NCBI RefSeq assembly: GCF_001429785.1
Contig: NZ_LMJF01000011.1
Span: 306,385 to 370,384 of the forward strand
Source: Lysobacter sp. Root916
GTDB taxonomy: Bacteria; Pseudomonadota; Gammaproteobacteria; Xanthomonadales; Xanthomonadaceae
Direction of reading: 5' to 3'
Length of the DNA stretch: 64,000 bases
Below, piece after piece: positions 37,344-46,057 of this stretch (its first letter is position 1; each line of letters begins with the position of its first letter). The translations under genes and the position numbers were made by a program. The notes under the pieces were generated by a model. It worked only from the letters and a program-made list of their open reading frames with translations, made no database searches and was not told the origin of the DNA.

Positions 37344-38894
37344 ATGCATATCGGACTGTTCAGGATTGGAAGGGCAGCCGCGTTGCGTCGGGCTTGCTTC
37401 GGTGTCGTGTGGGCCATGGCCACGACCTCCGTGGCGGCCGCGAGCGAACCCGACGACGGCGCATCCGGCGTGCGGGCGGCGGCTCATGAAATCCGCGCGG
37501 CGCTGGCGGATATCCAAAAGACGCCGGGCTCTTTTCCCGCGGTGTCGGCGCTGATCGTGCACGGCGACGCCACTCCTCTGCGATTCGTCCAGGGCGTCGC
37601 GCGCGCGGGGCATCCTGGAACGGTCGATCGCGGATCGCGGTTCTATATCGCTTCGCAAACCAAATCGTTCATCGCCTTGTTGGCCGCCCACCTCGACGAG
37701 ACCGGCGTGCTGCCGCTGGATACCAGTTTGGCGGAGATCTGGCCACGACTGGTGCTGCCGGCGCCCGCGGATCCGGCCAAGATCACGATGGCGGATCTGC
37801 TGTCGCATCAGGAACGATTGAAGACGGATACCTTGAACTTCCTGACCGCCTACGTGCGCGCCGTGCCCGCGAGCGACTACCCGGCCATGCTCGCGCGCTA
37901 CACCGAAGCGCGCGAAGAGGGGTTCCGCTACGCCAACATCGGCGACCTGATTTACGGCGCCGCGCTGGAAACGCGGACCGGCCGGGATTGGAAAGACTGG
38001 TTGCGGCAGGAAGTGCTGCGGCCGCTGCGGCTGGAACAGGTCCATAGCCGCTCATCGCAAGTGCCCACGCATCGGATGGTGTGGAACCATCGCTGGGACG
38101 GCAGCGCGTGGATCGCGTATCCACCCAAACCGGACGAGTTGATGCACGCGGCAGGCGGCTTGCTCGCCTCCACGGACGACATGGCGACCTGGATGCGGGC
38201 CAACCTGCGCCGGCATTCTCCGACCGGAACCCCGTCGGCCCGTGGCTTCGAGCGCGCCCAGCGCCCGATAGCGCAGGCGAAGCTGTCGGATGGCGAGTTC
38301 GTGTGCGACGGATACAGTCTCGGCTGGTACTCGTGCGTCTACAAGGATGAGCGCGTGTTGATGCACCCCGGTAGCTACACCGGTGTGGTGTCGGCCACCG
38401 TCCTGCTGCCGGCGAGGGACGCCGGTTTTTCCTTGGTGGTGAACAGCGATAGCGCGATCGAGGGGCTGGCACTGGAGCTGATGAAGGCCTTTATCGGCTT
38501 ATCCACCGACAAGGGCGGCGAAAGCGAGCGCCTGCGCAAGGCGGTGGCGGACTATCCCTCGCGCCTGGCGCGTGTCGTCTCGGCACGGCGTGAGAGTGTG
38601 CAAAAAGCCCGCGCCGACGGCATCTGGGGCGACTGGGCATGGATGCCGTCGCAAGCCGAGACGCGCCGATATCTGGGGGTGTTCCGCAGCGAGCGTCTGG
38701 GCAGCTTGGAGGTGGTGCAGGGCGCGCACGGCTTGGAGGTCCGGCTGGGTGAGATGCGTCTGAATTTGACGCCGGCGAGCCCCGGCTTGTTCGGCGCCAG
38801 CAAGTCCGCGCTCGACGCACCCGAGGTTTTCCGCTACGCCGATGACGTCGATTCCTTGCGTTGGGACGACGATCGCTTCGTTCGCGTGCGTTAG
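37344..38894 (+). CDS. Secreted serine hydrolase, class C beta-lactamase family
   Basis: The product is 516 residues. ATG 37344 gives a signal peptide (HIGLFRIGRAAALRR...MATTSVAAA); ATG 37332 in frame is an alternative. Motifs: S104-Q-T-K107 (IASQTKSFI), Y-A-N in RYANIGDLI, and HPGSYTGVV as the third motif. A C-terminal beta-rich extension (RRYLGVFRSERLGSLEVV to the end) resembles those of D-aminopeptidase/esterase relatives. The product is probably periplasmic or secreted. It is one of three such enzymes in this window and not close in sequence to the others. Confidence 0.86.
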   Translation: MHIGLFRIGRAAALRRACFGVVWAMATTSVAAASEPDDGASGVRAAAHEIRAALADIQKTPGSFPAVSALIVHGDATPLRFVQGVARAGHPGTVDRGSRFYIASQTKSFIALLAAHLDETGVLPLDTSLAEIWPRLVLPAPADPAKITMADLLSHQERLKTDTLNFLTAYVRAVPASDYPAMLARYTEAREEGFRYANIGDLIYGAALETRTGRDWKDWLRQEVLRPLRLEQVHSRSSQVPTHRMVWNHRWDGSAWIAYPPKPDELMHAAGGLLASTDDMATWMRANLRRHSPTGTPSARGFERAQRPIAQAKLSDGEFVCDGYSLGWYSCVYKDERVLMHPGSYTGVVSATVLLPARDAGFSLVVNSDSAIEGLALELMKAFIGLSTDKGGESERLRKAVADYPSRLARVVSARRESVQKARADGIWGDWAWMPSQAETRRYLGVFRSERLGSLEVVQGAHGLEVRLGEMRLNLTPASPGLFGASKSALDAPEVFRYADDVDSLRWDDDRFVRVR

Positions 38895-39034
38895 GCGCCA
38901 GTCGGAGCGCGGCGGACAGCCAGAGGGCGATACGCGTCGGGCGACGCCTCGGCCGCCCGGGCACGAGCGTTTGCCGAATTTTTGATACTGCGCCTGAACA
39001 ATGAGGGCTACCTAGTTCACTGCGGGATCGCCTC

Positions 39035-40177
39035 ATGTCGCTACGACGCACCCTCTGGATTTGCTTACTCCTCGCGGCGGCCTCGCCCAGCAGCGCGCTC
39101 GCGCTGACGCCGGCGGCACCGGATACCTCGAAGGCATCGCCCTCGGTGCTGATCGTGCTCAGTTCGGCGGGCCGCGACGGCGGCAAGACCCGGCCGGGCT
39201 TCGAGATGGACGAGTTGGCGCAGGCTTGGGGCATCTTCGTGGACAACGGCCTGCAGGTGAAATTGGCGAGCCCGGCTGGCGGCAAGGTCGAAGCCGACGC
39301 CTACAACGCGCGCGATGCCGCCAACGCGCGCCTGCTCGCGCATGCGGGCGTCATGGCGCAATTGGAAGCCACGGCGCGTATCGACGAACTGGATCCGGCG
39401 GCCTACGACGCGGTCTACGTGGTGGGCGGAAAGGGCGCGATGTTGGACCTGGCCGAGCATCCGGGGCTGGCGGCCTTGTTGGGGCGCGTCTACGACCGCG
39501 GCGGTCTGGTCGCCGCCGTCTGCCATGGCAGCGCCGCCCTGGCCGAAGTGCGCCTGGCCGACGGCCGCCGGCTGATCGAGGGCAGGCGGGTCACCGGCTT
39601 CAGCGCCGAAGAGGAAAGCGTGTTCGGCAAGAAGTGGTCCCAGGCGTTTCCGTTCGTACTCGAGGACGGCCTGCGCGCGCGCGGCGCGCGCTGGGTGGAG
39701 GCGCCGCTGATGATGCCCATGCTGGCGGTCGACGAGCGTTTGATCACCGGCCAGAACCCGTACTCCACGCATGCCGTCGCCGAGGCGCTGGTCCGTGGCC
39801 TGGGCATGACGCCGCAGCCGCGCGTACCGGACCGGGACGAGGCCAGCCTTGCGCTGCTTCAACGCGCCCTCGCCGGCAGCGCCACCGCGGTCACCGAACT
39901 CGCCGACGCGCCCGCGCGCTTCCACCCCGAACTGATCGGCATCATCGGCCACTACCAACTGCAGCTTGCCCAGGACGACGCAGCGGTGCGCGCGGCGCTG
40001 GTCGCGATGGACTTGGCCGCGCCGTACATGACCGCCCCGGAGTTGAGCCTCAGCCGCGCTGAAGCGCACCGGCGCCTGGGGCGGCGCGACCAGGCGCGCA
40101 GCCTGCTGGACCGCGTGCTTGCGACCCACCCGCAGTTGCCCGAAGCTCAGGCCTTGATGCGGCGATTGGACGAGTGA
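39035..40177 (+). CDS. Exported DJ-1/PfpI-family protein with C-terminal helical extension
   Basis: The product is 380 residues with a signal peptide (RRTLWICLLLAAASPSSALA). Residues 36-265 form a class I glutamine-amidotransferase-like DJ-1/PfpI domain: SVLIVLSSAGR, the 'nucleophile elbow' VAAVCHGSAAL with C163, and ITGQNPYSTHAVAEALV, as in Hsp31/YajL-type relatives. The last ~110 residues (ATAVTELADAPARF, LARAEAHRRLGRRDQA-type helix) are TPR-like, an unusual addition. Members are glyoxalases, deglycases or proteases. Directly upstream, by one base, of a response regulator, so it likely shares its operon. Confidence 0.85.
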   Translation: MSLRRTLWICLLLAAASPSSALALTPAAPDTSKASPSVLIVLSSAGRDGGKTRPGFEMDELAQAWGIFVDNGLQVKLASPAGGKVEADAYNARDAANARLLAHAGVMAQLEATARIDELDPAAYDAVYVVGGKGAMLDLAEHPGLAALLGRVYDRGGLVAAVCHGSAALAEVRLADGRRLIEGRRVTGFSAEEESVFGKKWSQAFPFVLEDGLRARGARWVEAPLMMPMLAVDERLITGQNPYSTHAVAEALVRGLGMTPQPRVPDRDEASLALLQRALAGSATAVTELADAPARFHPELIGIIGHYQLQLAQDDAAVRAALVAMDLAAPYMTAPELSLSRAEAHRRLGRRDQARSLLDRVLATHPQLPEAQALMRRLDE

Positions 40178-40178
40178 G

Positions 40179-40868
40179 ATGACGCGTTCCGGTCTCAGGG
40201 TGTTGGTGGTGGAGGACAGCCTCGCACTGCAGGCGACGCTGGCGACCTTGTTCGAGTCCCACGGCCATCGCGCCGACTTCGCCGCCGATGGTCGTCGCGG
40301 CTTGCAACTCGCGCTGGACCAGCCGCCCGACGTCCTGGTGCTGGATTTGGGCCTGCCCGGTTTGGACGGCCTGCGCGTGTGCCGGGAGTTGCGCGCGCGC
40401 GCGGACCGCCACGTGCCGGTGCTGATGTTGACGGCGCGCGATGCGGTCGCCGACAAACTGCAGGGCTTCGATGCCGGCGCCGACGACTATCTGGTCAAGC
40501 CCTTCTCGGGCGCCGAGTTGCTCGCACGCTGCGTCGCCCTGTCGCGTCGCCACCGCGTCGGTGAAGCGAACGATCTGAGGATCGGCAGCCTGGTGATCGA
40601 TCGACGTAGCGGCGCCGTCCGGCGCGGAGACAGGATGTTGGCGCTCAACCAGAGCGGCTTGCACCTATTGCGCGCCCTGGCCGAGGCCTATCCGCGTTCG
40701 CTCACGCGTTCGGAGCTGGTGCGCCAGCTGTGGGGCGACGAGTCGCCGCCGTCCGATCCGCTGCGCACGCATCTGTATCTGCTGCGGCGCGAGCTCGACC
40801 CGCCGGGCGTGTCGCCGATGCTGCGCAACGTGCATGGCGTCGGCTACCGTCTGGAGACGGACCTGTGA
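40179..40868 (+). CDS. OmpR-family response regulator
   Basis: The product is 229 residues: a receiver domain (VLVVEDSLALQATL, phosphoacceptor D56 in VLDLGLPGLDG, LTARD, YLVKPFSG) and a winged-helix DNA-binding domain (LALNQSGLHLLRALAEAYPR, LYLLRRELD, NVHGVGYRL). It starts one base after the DJ-1-like gene and overlaps the kinase gene by 4 bases (GTGA). It is the regulator of the pair; target genes probably include this operon, but no direct repeat boxes were identified. Confidence 0.92.
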   Translation: MTRSGLRVLVVEDSLALQATLATLFESHGHRADFAADGRRGLQLALDQPPDVLVLDLGLPGLDGLRVCRELRARADRHVPVLMLTARDAVADKLQGFDAGADDYLVKPFSGAELLARCVALSRRHRVGEANDLRIGSLVIDRRSGAVRRGDRMLALNQSGLHLLRALAEAYPRSLTRSELVRQLWGDESPPSDPLRTHLYLLRRELDPPGVSPMLRNVHGVGYRLETDL

Positions 40869-42166
40869 ATCCGAACCGCCGCCTGCAGCGGCGCATTCTG
40901 CTGGTGCTGGCCGGCGTCACGCTGGCCGTGGCGGCCGTGTTCTCGCTGTATGCCGTGGTTTTCACCTATGAAGTCGAGGACGCGTTTCTGAACGCGCAGG
41001 TCGCGGACGAGGCCGCGTATCAGAAGGCGCGCCGAGCCGAAACCGGTTATTGGGGCCCCACCCGAGACCCACGCATCCAGCTTCATCGCAGCCTCGCCAC
41101 GCTACCTCCGGAGGTAGCGCAGCTGATGCGTCGCGAACCGCAACGCCTGGAGGCCTCGGGGCGCGACGGCCGCCATTATCACGTCCGAGCCTTACGCGCG
41201 GACAGGGAGGTCGCCTGGTTGCTGTACGACGTCAGTCGCGGCCTGGTGGTGAAGCCGATGCGCGATTCCATCCTGTGGCTGCTCGCGTGGACCTCGCTGA
41301 TCGCCGTCGCGCTGGCCCTGGTCGCGGGTTACCTGGTGTCGCTGCGCATCACCCGGCGCCTATCGCGTCTGGCCGACGAGGTCGACCATCTGGACCCGGC
41401 CCGTCTGCCGTCGAGCTGGTCGTCCGCGGACGGCGACGACGAAGTGGGCGCGGTCGCTCAAGGCCTGGAGGACATGACCGCGCGCCTGCGCCAGTTCATC
41501 GAGCGCGAACGCGGTTTCACCCGCGACGCCAGCCACGAATTGCGCACGCCGCTGGCCGTTATTCGGGCAGCCGGCGAGCAACTGGACCTGCAGCCCGAGT
41601 TGGGCCCGGCGGCGCGCGGCCATGCGCGCCTGATCCGCGAATCCACGATGCATCTGGAGCAAACCGTCGATACCTTGTTGACCCTGGCGCGCGAGGAGCA
41701 CGCCGATGCCCCGGCGGTCGAGTTGCGCCTGCTGCCGCTGCTGGAACAGATCGTGCTGGAGCAATCCTGCCGCCTCGACGGCAAGCCGGTGCAGCTGCGC
41801 TTCGACGTGCCGGACAGCGCGCGGGTGCGTGCGCCGGCGGCCGTGCTGCGCATCGTCCTGACCAACCTGGTCGGCAACGCCTTCGCCCATACCGATGCCG
41901 GCACGATACGCATAGGTGTCGAAGGCGACGCTCTGCTCATCCGCAACCCCGCGCGCGAGGACGCGTTTCCCGTGAGCGAGGAAGGCGTCGCGTTGTTTCG
42001 CAAGGGCGACGGCAGCGACGGCTTCGGCCTGGGGCTGACCATCGTGCATCGCCTGTGCGGACGGTTCGGGCTGCGTCTGCGTTTCGAATCCGTGGATAAC
42101 GAGTTGATCGCGCGCCTGCCTTTGACGCGCGGCGATATGTCGCATTCGGAAGCGTCGACGCCTTGA
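40865..42166 (+). CDS. Sensor histidine kinase
   Basis: The 433-residue product starts at GTG 40865 inside the regulator's stop. It has two membrane helices (about 9-32 and 140-165) around a periplasmic sensor of about 105 residues, a HAMP linker (SLRITRRLSRLADEVDHLDP), a DHp domain with H224 (DASHELRTPLAV) and a compact HATPase (NLVGNAFAHTDAGTIRI, GDGSDGFGLGLTIV). The N box is shortened and the D-box is weak, but GLGL is intact. The signal is unknown. It is the sensor partner of the upstream OmpR-type regulator. Confidence 0.92.
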   Translation: MNPNRRLQRRILLVLAGVTLAVAAVFSLYAVVFTYEVEDAFLNAQVADEAAYQKARRAETGYWGPTRDPRIQLHRSLATLPPEVAQLMRREPQRLEASGRDGRHYHVRALRADREVAWLLYDVSRGLVVKPMRDSILWLLAWTSLIAVALALVAGYLVSLRITRRLSRLADEVDHLDPARLPSSWSSADGDDEVGAVAQGLEDMTARLRQFIERERGFTRDASHELRTPLAVIRAAGEQLDLQPELGPAARGHARLIRESTMHLEQTVDTLLTLAREEHADAPAVELRLLPLLEQIVLEQSCRLDGKPVQLRFDVPDSARVRAPAAVLRIVLTNLVGNAFAHTDAGTIRIGVEGDALLIRNPAREDAFPVSEEGVALFRKGDGSDGFGLGLTIVHRLCGRFGLRLRFESVDNELIARLPLTRGDMSHSEASTP

Positions 42167-42322
42167 GGGCCGGCGCTTGCGAGGATGTCCGAACCGCGCG
42201 CGTGGATCGCCGCCATGGTCGGGATGGTCGCCTCCAGGCTCATGCCGCTTCCTTCGCGCCACTCCGGATCGAATCAGGGCGACGACCATTTACAATGAAT
42301 CAGATGTTTCCGAACCCATGAG

Positions 42323-42676
42323 ATGGCGATGACCGAGCGACTGTTCGTATACGGAACGCTGGCCCCGGGCCGCGTCAATGCGCACGTTATGGCCGACATT
42401 CCGGGGCGATGGGAGCCCGCGAGCGTGGTCGGCACCTTGCTGCAGGAAGGCTGGGGCGCGGCGGCGGGTTTTCCGGGCCTCGTGCTGGACGAGGACGGCG
42501 CCGAGGTGTCCGGTCTGGTGTTCAGCTCGGATCATTTGGCCGAGCACTGGGCGCGTCTGGACGAGTTCGAAGGCGAGGGCTACCGGCGCGTCCCGACCAC
42601 GGCGACGCTGGCCGACGGCAGCCGCGTGCAGGCCTACGTCTACAGCTTGAGCGATACGGCCGCGCAGCACGATTGA
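42323..42676 (+). CDS. Gamma-glutamylcyclotransferase-like (AIG2/GGCT) protein
   Basis: The product is 117 residues with the fold's start LFVYGTLAPGRVNAHV (the YGTL/R loop that holds the substrate carboxylate). The acidic residue of the family is visible in ARLDEFEGEGYRRV (catalytic Glu). The fold covers gamma-glutamyl-amine cyclotransferases and toxin-like AIG2 proteins; substrate not predictable. It is a cytoplasmic, stand-alone gene. An ATG 6 bases downstream (MTERL) would also fit. Confidence 0.9.
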   Translation: MAMTERLFVYGTLAPGRVNAHVMADIPGRWEPASVVGTLLQEGWGAAAGFPGLVLDEDGAEVSGLVFSSDHLAEHWARLDEFEGEGYRRVPTTATLADGSRVQAYVYSLSDTAAQHD

Positions 42677-42701
42677 GCGTCGTCGAGCTCGGCCGCGCCG
42701 G

Positions 42702-42989
42702 TTAGAGCTCTTCCGGCGTCGCTTCGCGCGCGCAGCAATAGATGGTGACGCCGGTGTCCATGGTCTTGGTGTAGACCAGGTTGCCGTAACGCAGGTGCGT
42801 TTCGTCTTTGCAGGTGTAGGTGAACTTGGCCAGCACCAGCTTGTCGTCGCGGCCCAGCTTGCGGGTCTCGTTGAGCTTGTCCAGCGTGCAGCCCGGATAG
42901 AGGGTGAGCACGTCGCGCTCGACGATGCCCGGGGTGACGCCGCAGCCGGCCAGCAGGCAGACGGCGAGCAGCAGAAGAATTCGAAGCAT
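42702..42989 (-). CDS. Small lipoprotein
   Basis: The product is 95 residues with a clear lipoprotein signal, MLRILLLLAVCLLAGC (C16). The mature part, DVLTLYPGCTLDKLNETRKL then FTYTCKDETHLRYGNLVYTK and VTIYCCARE, contains four cysteines that could form disulfides. A family is not recognised; it is probably anchored to the outer membrane facing the periplasm. ATG 42989 is used because it starts the signal peptide; the frame is open upstream without coding character. Confidence 0.75.
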   Translation of the reverse strand: MLRILLLLAVCLLAGCGVTPGIVERDVLTLYPGCTLDKLNETRKLGRDDKLVLAKFTYTCKDETHLRYGNLVYTKTMDTGVTIYCCAREATPEEL

Positions 42990-43374
42990 GTGTCCCCGGC
43001 GGCGTGTGCGGCGCGATGCCTGCGTCGCGCAGGCTTCCTGCAGCTGGACTGCGCATCCAACTGCGTGCCGCCAAGGATACAGGCGGCCGGCCTCGCGCTT
43101 CGGGTTAGCGCCCGCCTGCGGCACGATCGCCGCGTGGGCGGGTCAGGGCGGGGCGCCGCCCCGGTCGAGATCGAACGAACCGTCGGGCGATCAGCCCGCT
43201 TTGTTCGCCTGCCGTCTTTGTTGAGGGAGTGGACCAGCTGCAGGTGGGCGTCGCCTATGGCATCGGACAGCGAGCGATAGGCCTCGTCTTCGCTGCCGTT
43301 CCAGACCATCGAGGTGGCCTGGGCGCGGATCACGAACGGCGCGCAGCCGGGGTCTCGCCTCGGGCGACCAATGG
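42990..43374. other. Intergenic region with a coding-like remnant
   Basis: About 385 bases before the LexA2 operator. The minus-strand stretch near 43206-43353 reads like real protein (CAPFVIRAQATSMVWNGSED followed by EAYRSLSDAIGDAHLQLVHS) with G/C-ending codons. It has no proper end: the frame then continues into unconvincing sequence until a distant stop. It may be a gene remnant. Nothing else is supported. Confidence 0.3.
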
Positions 43375-43390
43375 GTGTACAAATGTACAC
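43375..43390. promoter_or_regulatory. LexA2 operator (SOS-type box)
   Basis: GTGTACAAATGTACAC is a perfect palindrome with a four-base AAAT centre on the TGTAC/GTACA arms. It matches the TGTAC-N4-GTACA class of site reported for the LexA2 protein of Xanthomonas. It ends two bases before ATG 43393 of the encoded LexA-like repressor, leaving no space for a normal ribosome-binding site. I infer it is the damage-regulated operator for lexA2-imuA-imuB-dnaE2. Confidence 0.85.
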
Positions 43391-43392
43391 CT

Positions 43393-44001
43393 ATGGACCC
43401 GATCGACTCCCTGCCGCCGCAACGCGCCGCCGTGCTGGCCTTCCTGCGCCGGGAGCTGGCGGCCGGGCGCGCGCCCAGCCTGGCCGAGATCGCCGCCGCC
43501 TTCGGTTTCGCCTCGCGCAATGCCGCCCAGAAGCACGTACAGGCCCTGGTCGCCGACGGCCTGCTGGCCCTGGTCCCAGGCCGCAAGCGCGGCTTGCGCC
43601 TGCCCGGCGGCGGCGCCGACGTGCTGCCGCTGGCGGTGCTGGGCCGGGTCGCGGCGGGCGCGCCGATCGGGGCCGACATCGGCCTGGACCAACAACTGTG
43701 GCTGGACCGTCGCCTGTTCTCGCCGGCGCCGGATTACCTGTTGAAGGTGCAGGGCGATTCGATGATCGACGACGGCATCCTCGACGGCGACCTGGTCGGC
43801 GTGCACCGCACCGCCGACGCCCGCGACGGCCAGACCGTGGTCGCGCGCATCGACGGCGAACTGACCATCAAGCGCCTGCAACGCACGCGCCGGCAGATCC
43901 GCCTGCTGCCGCGCAATCCCGCGCACGCGCCGATCGTGGTGGAAGCGGATCAGGATTTCGCCATCGAAGGCGTCTACTGCGGCCTGGTGCGGCTGGGCTG
44001 A
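43393..44001 (+). CDS. lexA2: LexA-family repressor LexA2
   Basis: The 202-residue product starts with a winged HTH (PPQRAAVLAFLRREL, SLAEIAAAFGFASRNAAQKH) and ends in a self-cleaving peptidase S24 domain. The cleavage site A88-G89 (VAAGAP), nucleophile S123 (GDSMID) and K160 (LTIKRL) are all present. It should repress itself and the mutagenesis operon and be cleaved when RecA is activated by DNA damage. It differs from housekeeping LexA in its HTH, matching the distinct operator directly before it. The first gene of lexA2-imuA-imuB-dnaE2. Confidence 0.93.
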   Translation: MDPIDSLPPQRAAVLAFLRRELAAGRAPSLAEIAAAFGFASRNAAQKHVQALVADGLLALVPGRKRGLRLPGGGADVLPLAVLGRVAAGAPIGADIGLDQQLWLDRRLFSPAPDYLLKVQGDSMIDDGILDGDLVGVHRTADARDGQTVVARIDGELTIKRLQRTRRQIRLLPRNPAHAPIVVEADQDFAIEGVYCGLVRLG

Positions 44002-44002
44002 G

Positions 44003-44629
44003 ATGGGCGGCGTGGTCGCCATCGAAACCCTGCTGGCCGCGCAGACGCTGTGGCACGCCGGGCGCAGCGCCGGCATCGCCGCCGAGGGCGAGCCTACCGG
44101 GCATGCGGCGCTGGACGCGCTGTTGCCGCAGCGCGGCTGGCCGCGACGCGCGCTGACCGAGTTGCTGTTGCCCGCCGACGGGGTGGGCGAGTTGTCGTTG
44201 TTGATGCCGACCCTGGTGCGCACGACCCGGGCCGGCGGCACGGTGGCGCTGATCGCGCCGCCGTATCTGCCGTATGCGCCGGCGTGGCAGGCCGCCGGTG
44301 TGGACCTGGCCGCGCTGCAGATCGTCGATGCCGGTCCGCGCGATGCCTTGTGGGCGTTCGAGCAATGCCTGCGCAGCGGCGCCTGCGCGGCGGTGATCGG
44401 CTGGCCGCTGCAGGCCGATACGCAGGCGTTGCGGCGTTTGCAGGTGGCCGCCGACAGCGGCGACTGCCTGGGTTTCGCATTGCGCGATCGCAAGCACGCG
44501 GCCAATCCCTCGCCGGCCGCGCTGCGCGTGGAATACGCGCGCGACGCCCGCGGCCAGGGGGCCTGGCAGGTGCGCAAATGCCGCGGCGGTCCCGCGCCCG
44601 CGCAGACCTACGCACCGGGCACGGCGTGA
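44003..44629 (+). CDS. imuA: Translesion synthesis accessory protein ImuA
   Basis: The 208-residue product resembles the RecA/SulA-like fold of ImuA: LPQRGWPRRALTELLLPADG (a loop where RecA has a Walker A motif), TRAGGTVALIAPPYLPYAPA, and VIGWPLQADTQALRRLQVAAD with the C-terminal ARDARGQGAWQVRK tail. No full ATP-binding motif is visible. It pairs with ImuB and DnaE2 in error-prone repair. It starts one base after lexA2, in the same transcript, and imuB begins 9 bases after its stop. Confidence 0.88.
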   Translation: MGGVVAIETLLAAQTLWHAGRSAGIAAEGEPTGHAALDALLPQRGWPRRALTELLLPADGVGELSLLMPTLVRTTRAGGTVALIAPPYLPYAPAWQAAGVDLAALQIVDAGPRDALWAFEQCLRSGACAAVIGWPLQADTQALRRLQVAADSGDCLGFALRDRKHAANPSPAALRVEYARDARGQGAWQVRKCRGGPAPAQTYAPGTA

Positions 44630-44638
44630 GACGCACGC

Positions 44639-46057
44639 ATGTTGTGGGCCTGCATACTGCTGCCGCAGCTGGCGCTGGACGCCGTCCTCCGGCGTCTGCC
44701 TGATCCCGACCCGCCGCTGGCCCTGGTGACCGGGCCGGCGCAGCTGCGCAGCCTGCATGCGGTCAACACTCGCGCCGCCGAGGCCGGCCTGCGCGCGGGC
44801 ATGCGCCTGACCGCCGCGCATGCCTTGCTGCCGGATTTCGCGATGGTGGAATACGAGCCGCAGGCCGAGGCGCGCTGGCAGCGTTTCCTGGCCGCCTGGG
44901 CCTACCGCCACAGTTCGCTGGTCAGCGCGCAATGGCCGGGCTGCATCGTGCTGGAGGTGCGCGCCAGTTTCCGCTTGCTGGGGCCGTGGCCGCGCATCGA
45001 GGCGCGGCTGCGCGAAGAACTTGCCGCGTTGGGCTTCAGCCATCGCATCGCCCTGGCGCCGACCGCGCGCGCGGCGCACGTGCTGGCCGGTCTCAGCGAC
45101 GGTCTGGCCCTGCCGCATCCCGGCGCGATGACGGACTACCTGGACCGCGTGCCGGTGCGGCGCGCGCGCCTGCCCGAGGGCGACGGCGAGCGCCTGCAGC
45201 GCATGGGCGTGCGTGACCTGCGCGCCTTGCGCGCGCTGCCGCGCGACAGCCTGCGCCGTCGCTTCGGTCTGCCGCTGCTGGAGCATCTGGATCGCTTGTA
45301 CGGGCAGGCCGACGACCCGTTGAGCTACTACGCGCCGCCGGACCATTTCGATGCGCGGGTGGAGTTGGGCTACGAAGTGGAAAGCCACATGGCGCTGCTG
45401 TTTCCGCTGCGTCGTCTGCTCGGCGATCTGTGCACCTATCTGTCGATCCGCGACGGCGGCGTGCAGCGCTTCGTGCTGCGCCTGGAGCACGAAGGCGCGC
45501 ACACCGACGTCGAGGTCGGCCTGCTGGCGTCGGAGCGCGAGCCGGCGATGCTGTTCGAGCTCACCCGCAATCGTCTGGAGCGGGTCCAGATCGCGCAGCC
45601 GGTGGTGGCGCTGCGTTTGCTCGCGCGCGAACTGCCGCCGTTCGTGCCGGCCTCGCGCGATCTGTTCGATCTGCGCGCGCAACAGAGCCAGCCCTGGCCG
45701 CAACTGCGCGAACGCATGCGCGCGCGCCTGGGCGACGAGGCGGTGTATCGGGTGACGCCGGCCGGCGATCCGCGCCCGGAGCGGGCCTGGCGACGCGTGG
45801 ACGGCGACGAGACCCGCATCGGCGCGGCGCCCGCGCGTCCGCCTCGCCCGCTGTGGCTGCTGCCGCAGCCCGTGCCGCTGCGCGATCCGCAGCCGCGCAT
45901 CCTGTCCGGTCCCGAACGCCTGGAAAGCGGCTGGTGGGACGGCGCCGACGCGCGGCGCGATTACTACGTGCTGGAGACCGGCCAGGGCCAACGCGCCTGG
46001 GCCTATGCGGCGCCGGGCGAGCGCGAGGGTTGGATGCTGCACGGGTGGTTCGCATGA
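44639..46057 (+). CDS. imuB: Inactive Y-family polymerase-like protein ImuB
   Basis: The 472-residue product is a Y-family polymerase homologue without its catalytic carboxylates: the usual 'DMDAFF' motif is replaced by [15 protein letters not shown]. The remaining fold ([57 protein letters not shown]) and a C-terminal RHH-free extension ([18 protein letters not shown]) match ImuB. It acts as the hub that recruits DnaE2 and the clamp for lesion bypass. Its stop overlaps the dnaE2 start by 4 bases. Confidence 0.93.
   Translation: MLWACILLPQLALDAVLRRLPDPDPPLALVTGPAQLRSLHAVNTRAAEAGLRAGMRLTAAHALLPDFAMVEYEPQAEARWQRFLAAWAYRHSSLVSAQWPGCIVLEVRASFRLLGPWPRIEARLREELAALGFSHRIALAPTARAAHVLAGLSDGLALPHPGAMTDYLDRVPVRRARLPEGDGERLQRMGVRDLRALRALPRDSLRRRFGLPLLEHLDRLYGQADDPLSYYAPPDHFDARVELGYEVESHMALLFPLRRLLGDLCTYLSIRDGGVQRFVLRLEHEGAHTDVEVGLLASEREPAMLFELTRNRLERVQIAQPVVALRLLARELPPFVPASRDLFDLRAQQSQPWPQLRERMRARLGDEAVYRVTPAGDPRPERAWRRVDGDETRIGAAPARPPRPLWLLPQPVPLRDPQPRILSGPERLESGWWDGADARRDYYVLETGQGQRAWAYAAPGEREGWMLHGWFA

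Noticed and set aside
45430-46053. N-terminal extension of dnaE2 within imuB
   Set aside because: The frame is open back to 45430, but DnaE2 starts at the PHP domain, and ATG 46054 gives the usual start and the 4-bp overlap with imuB.
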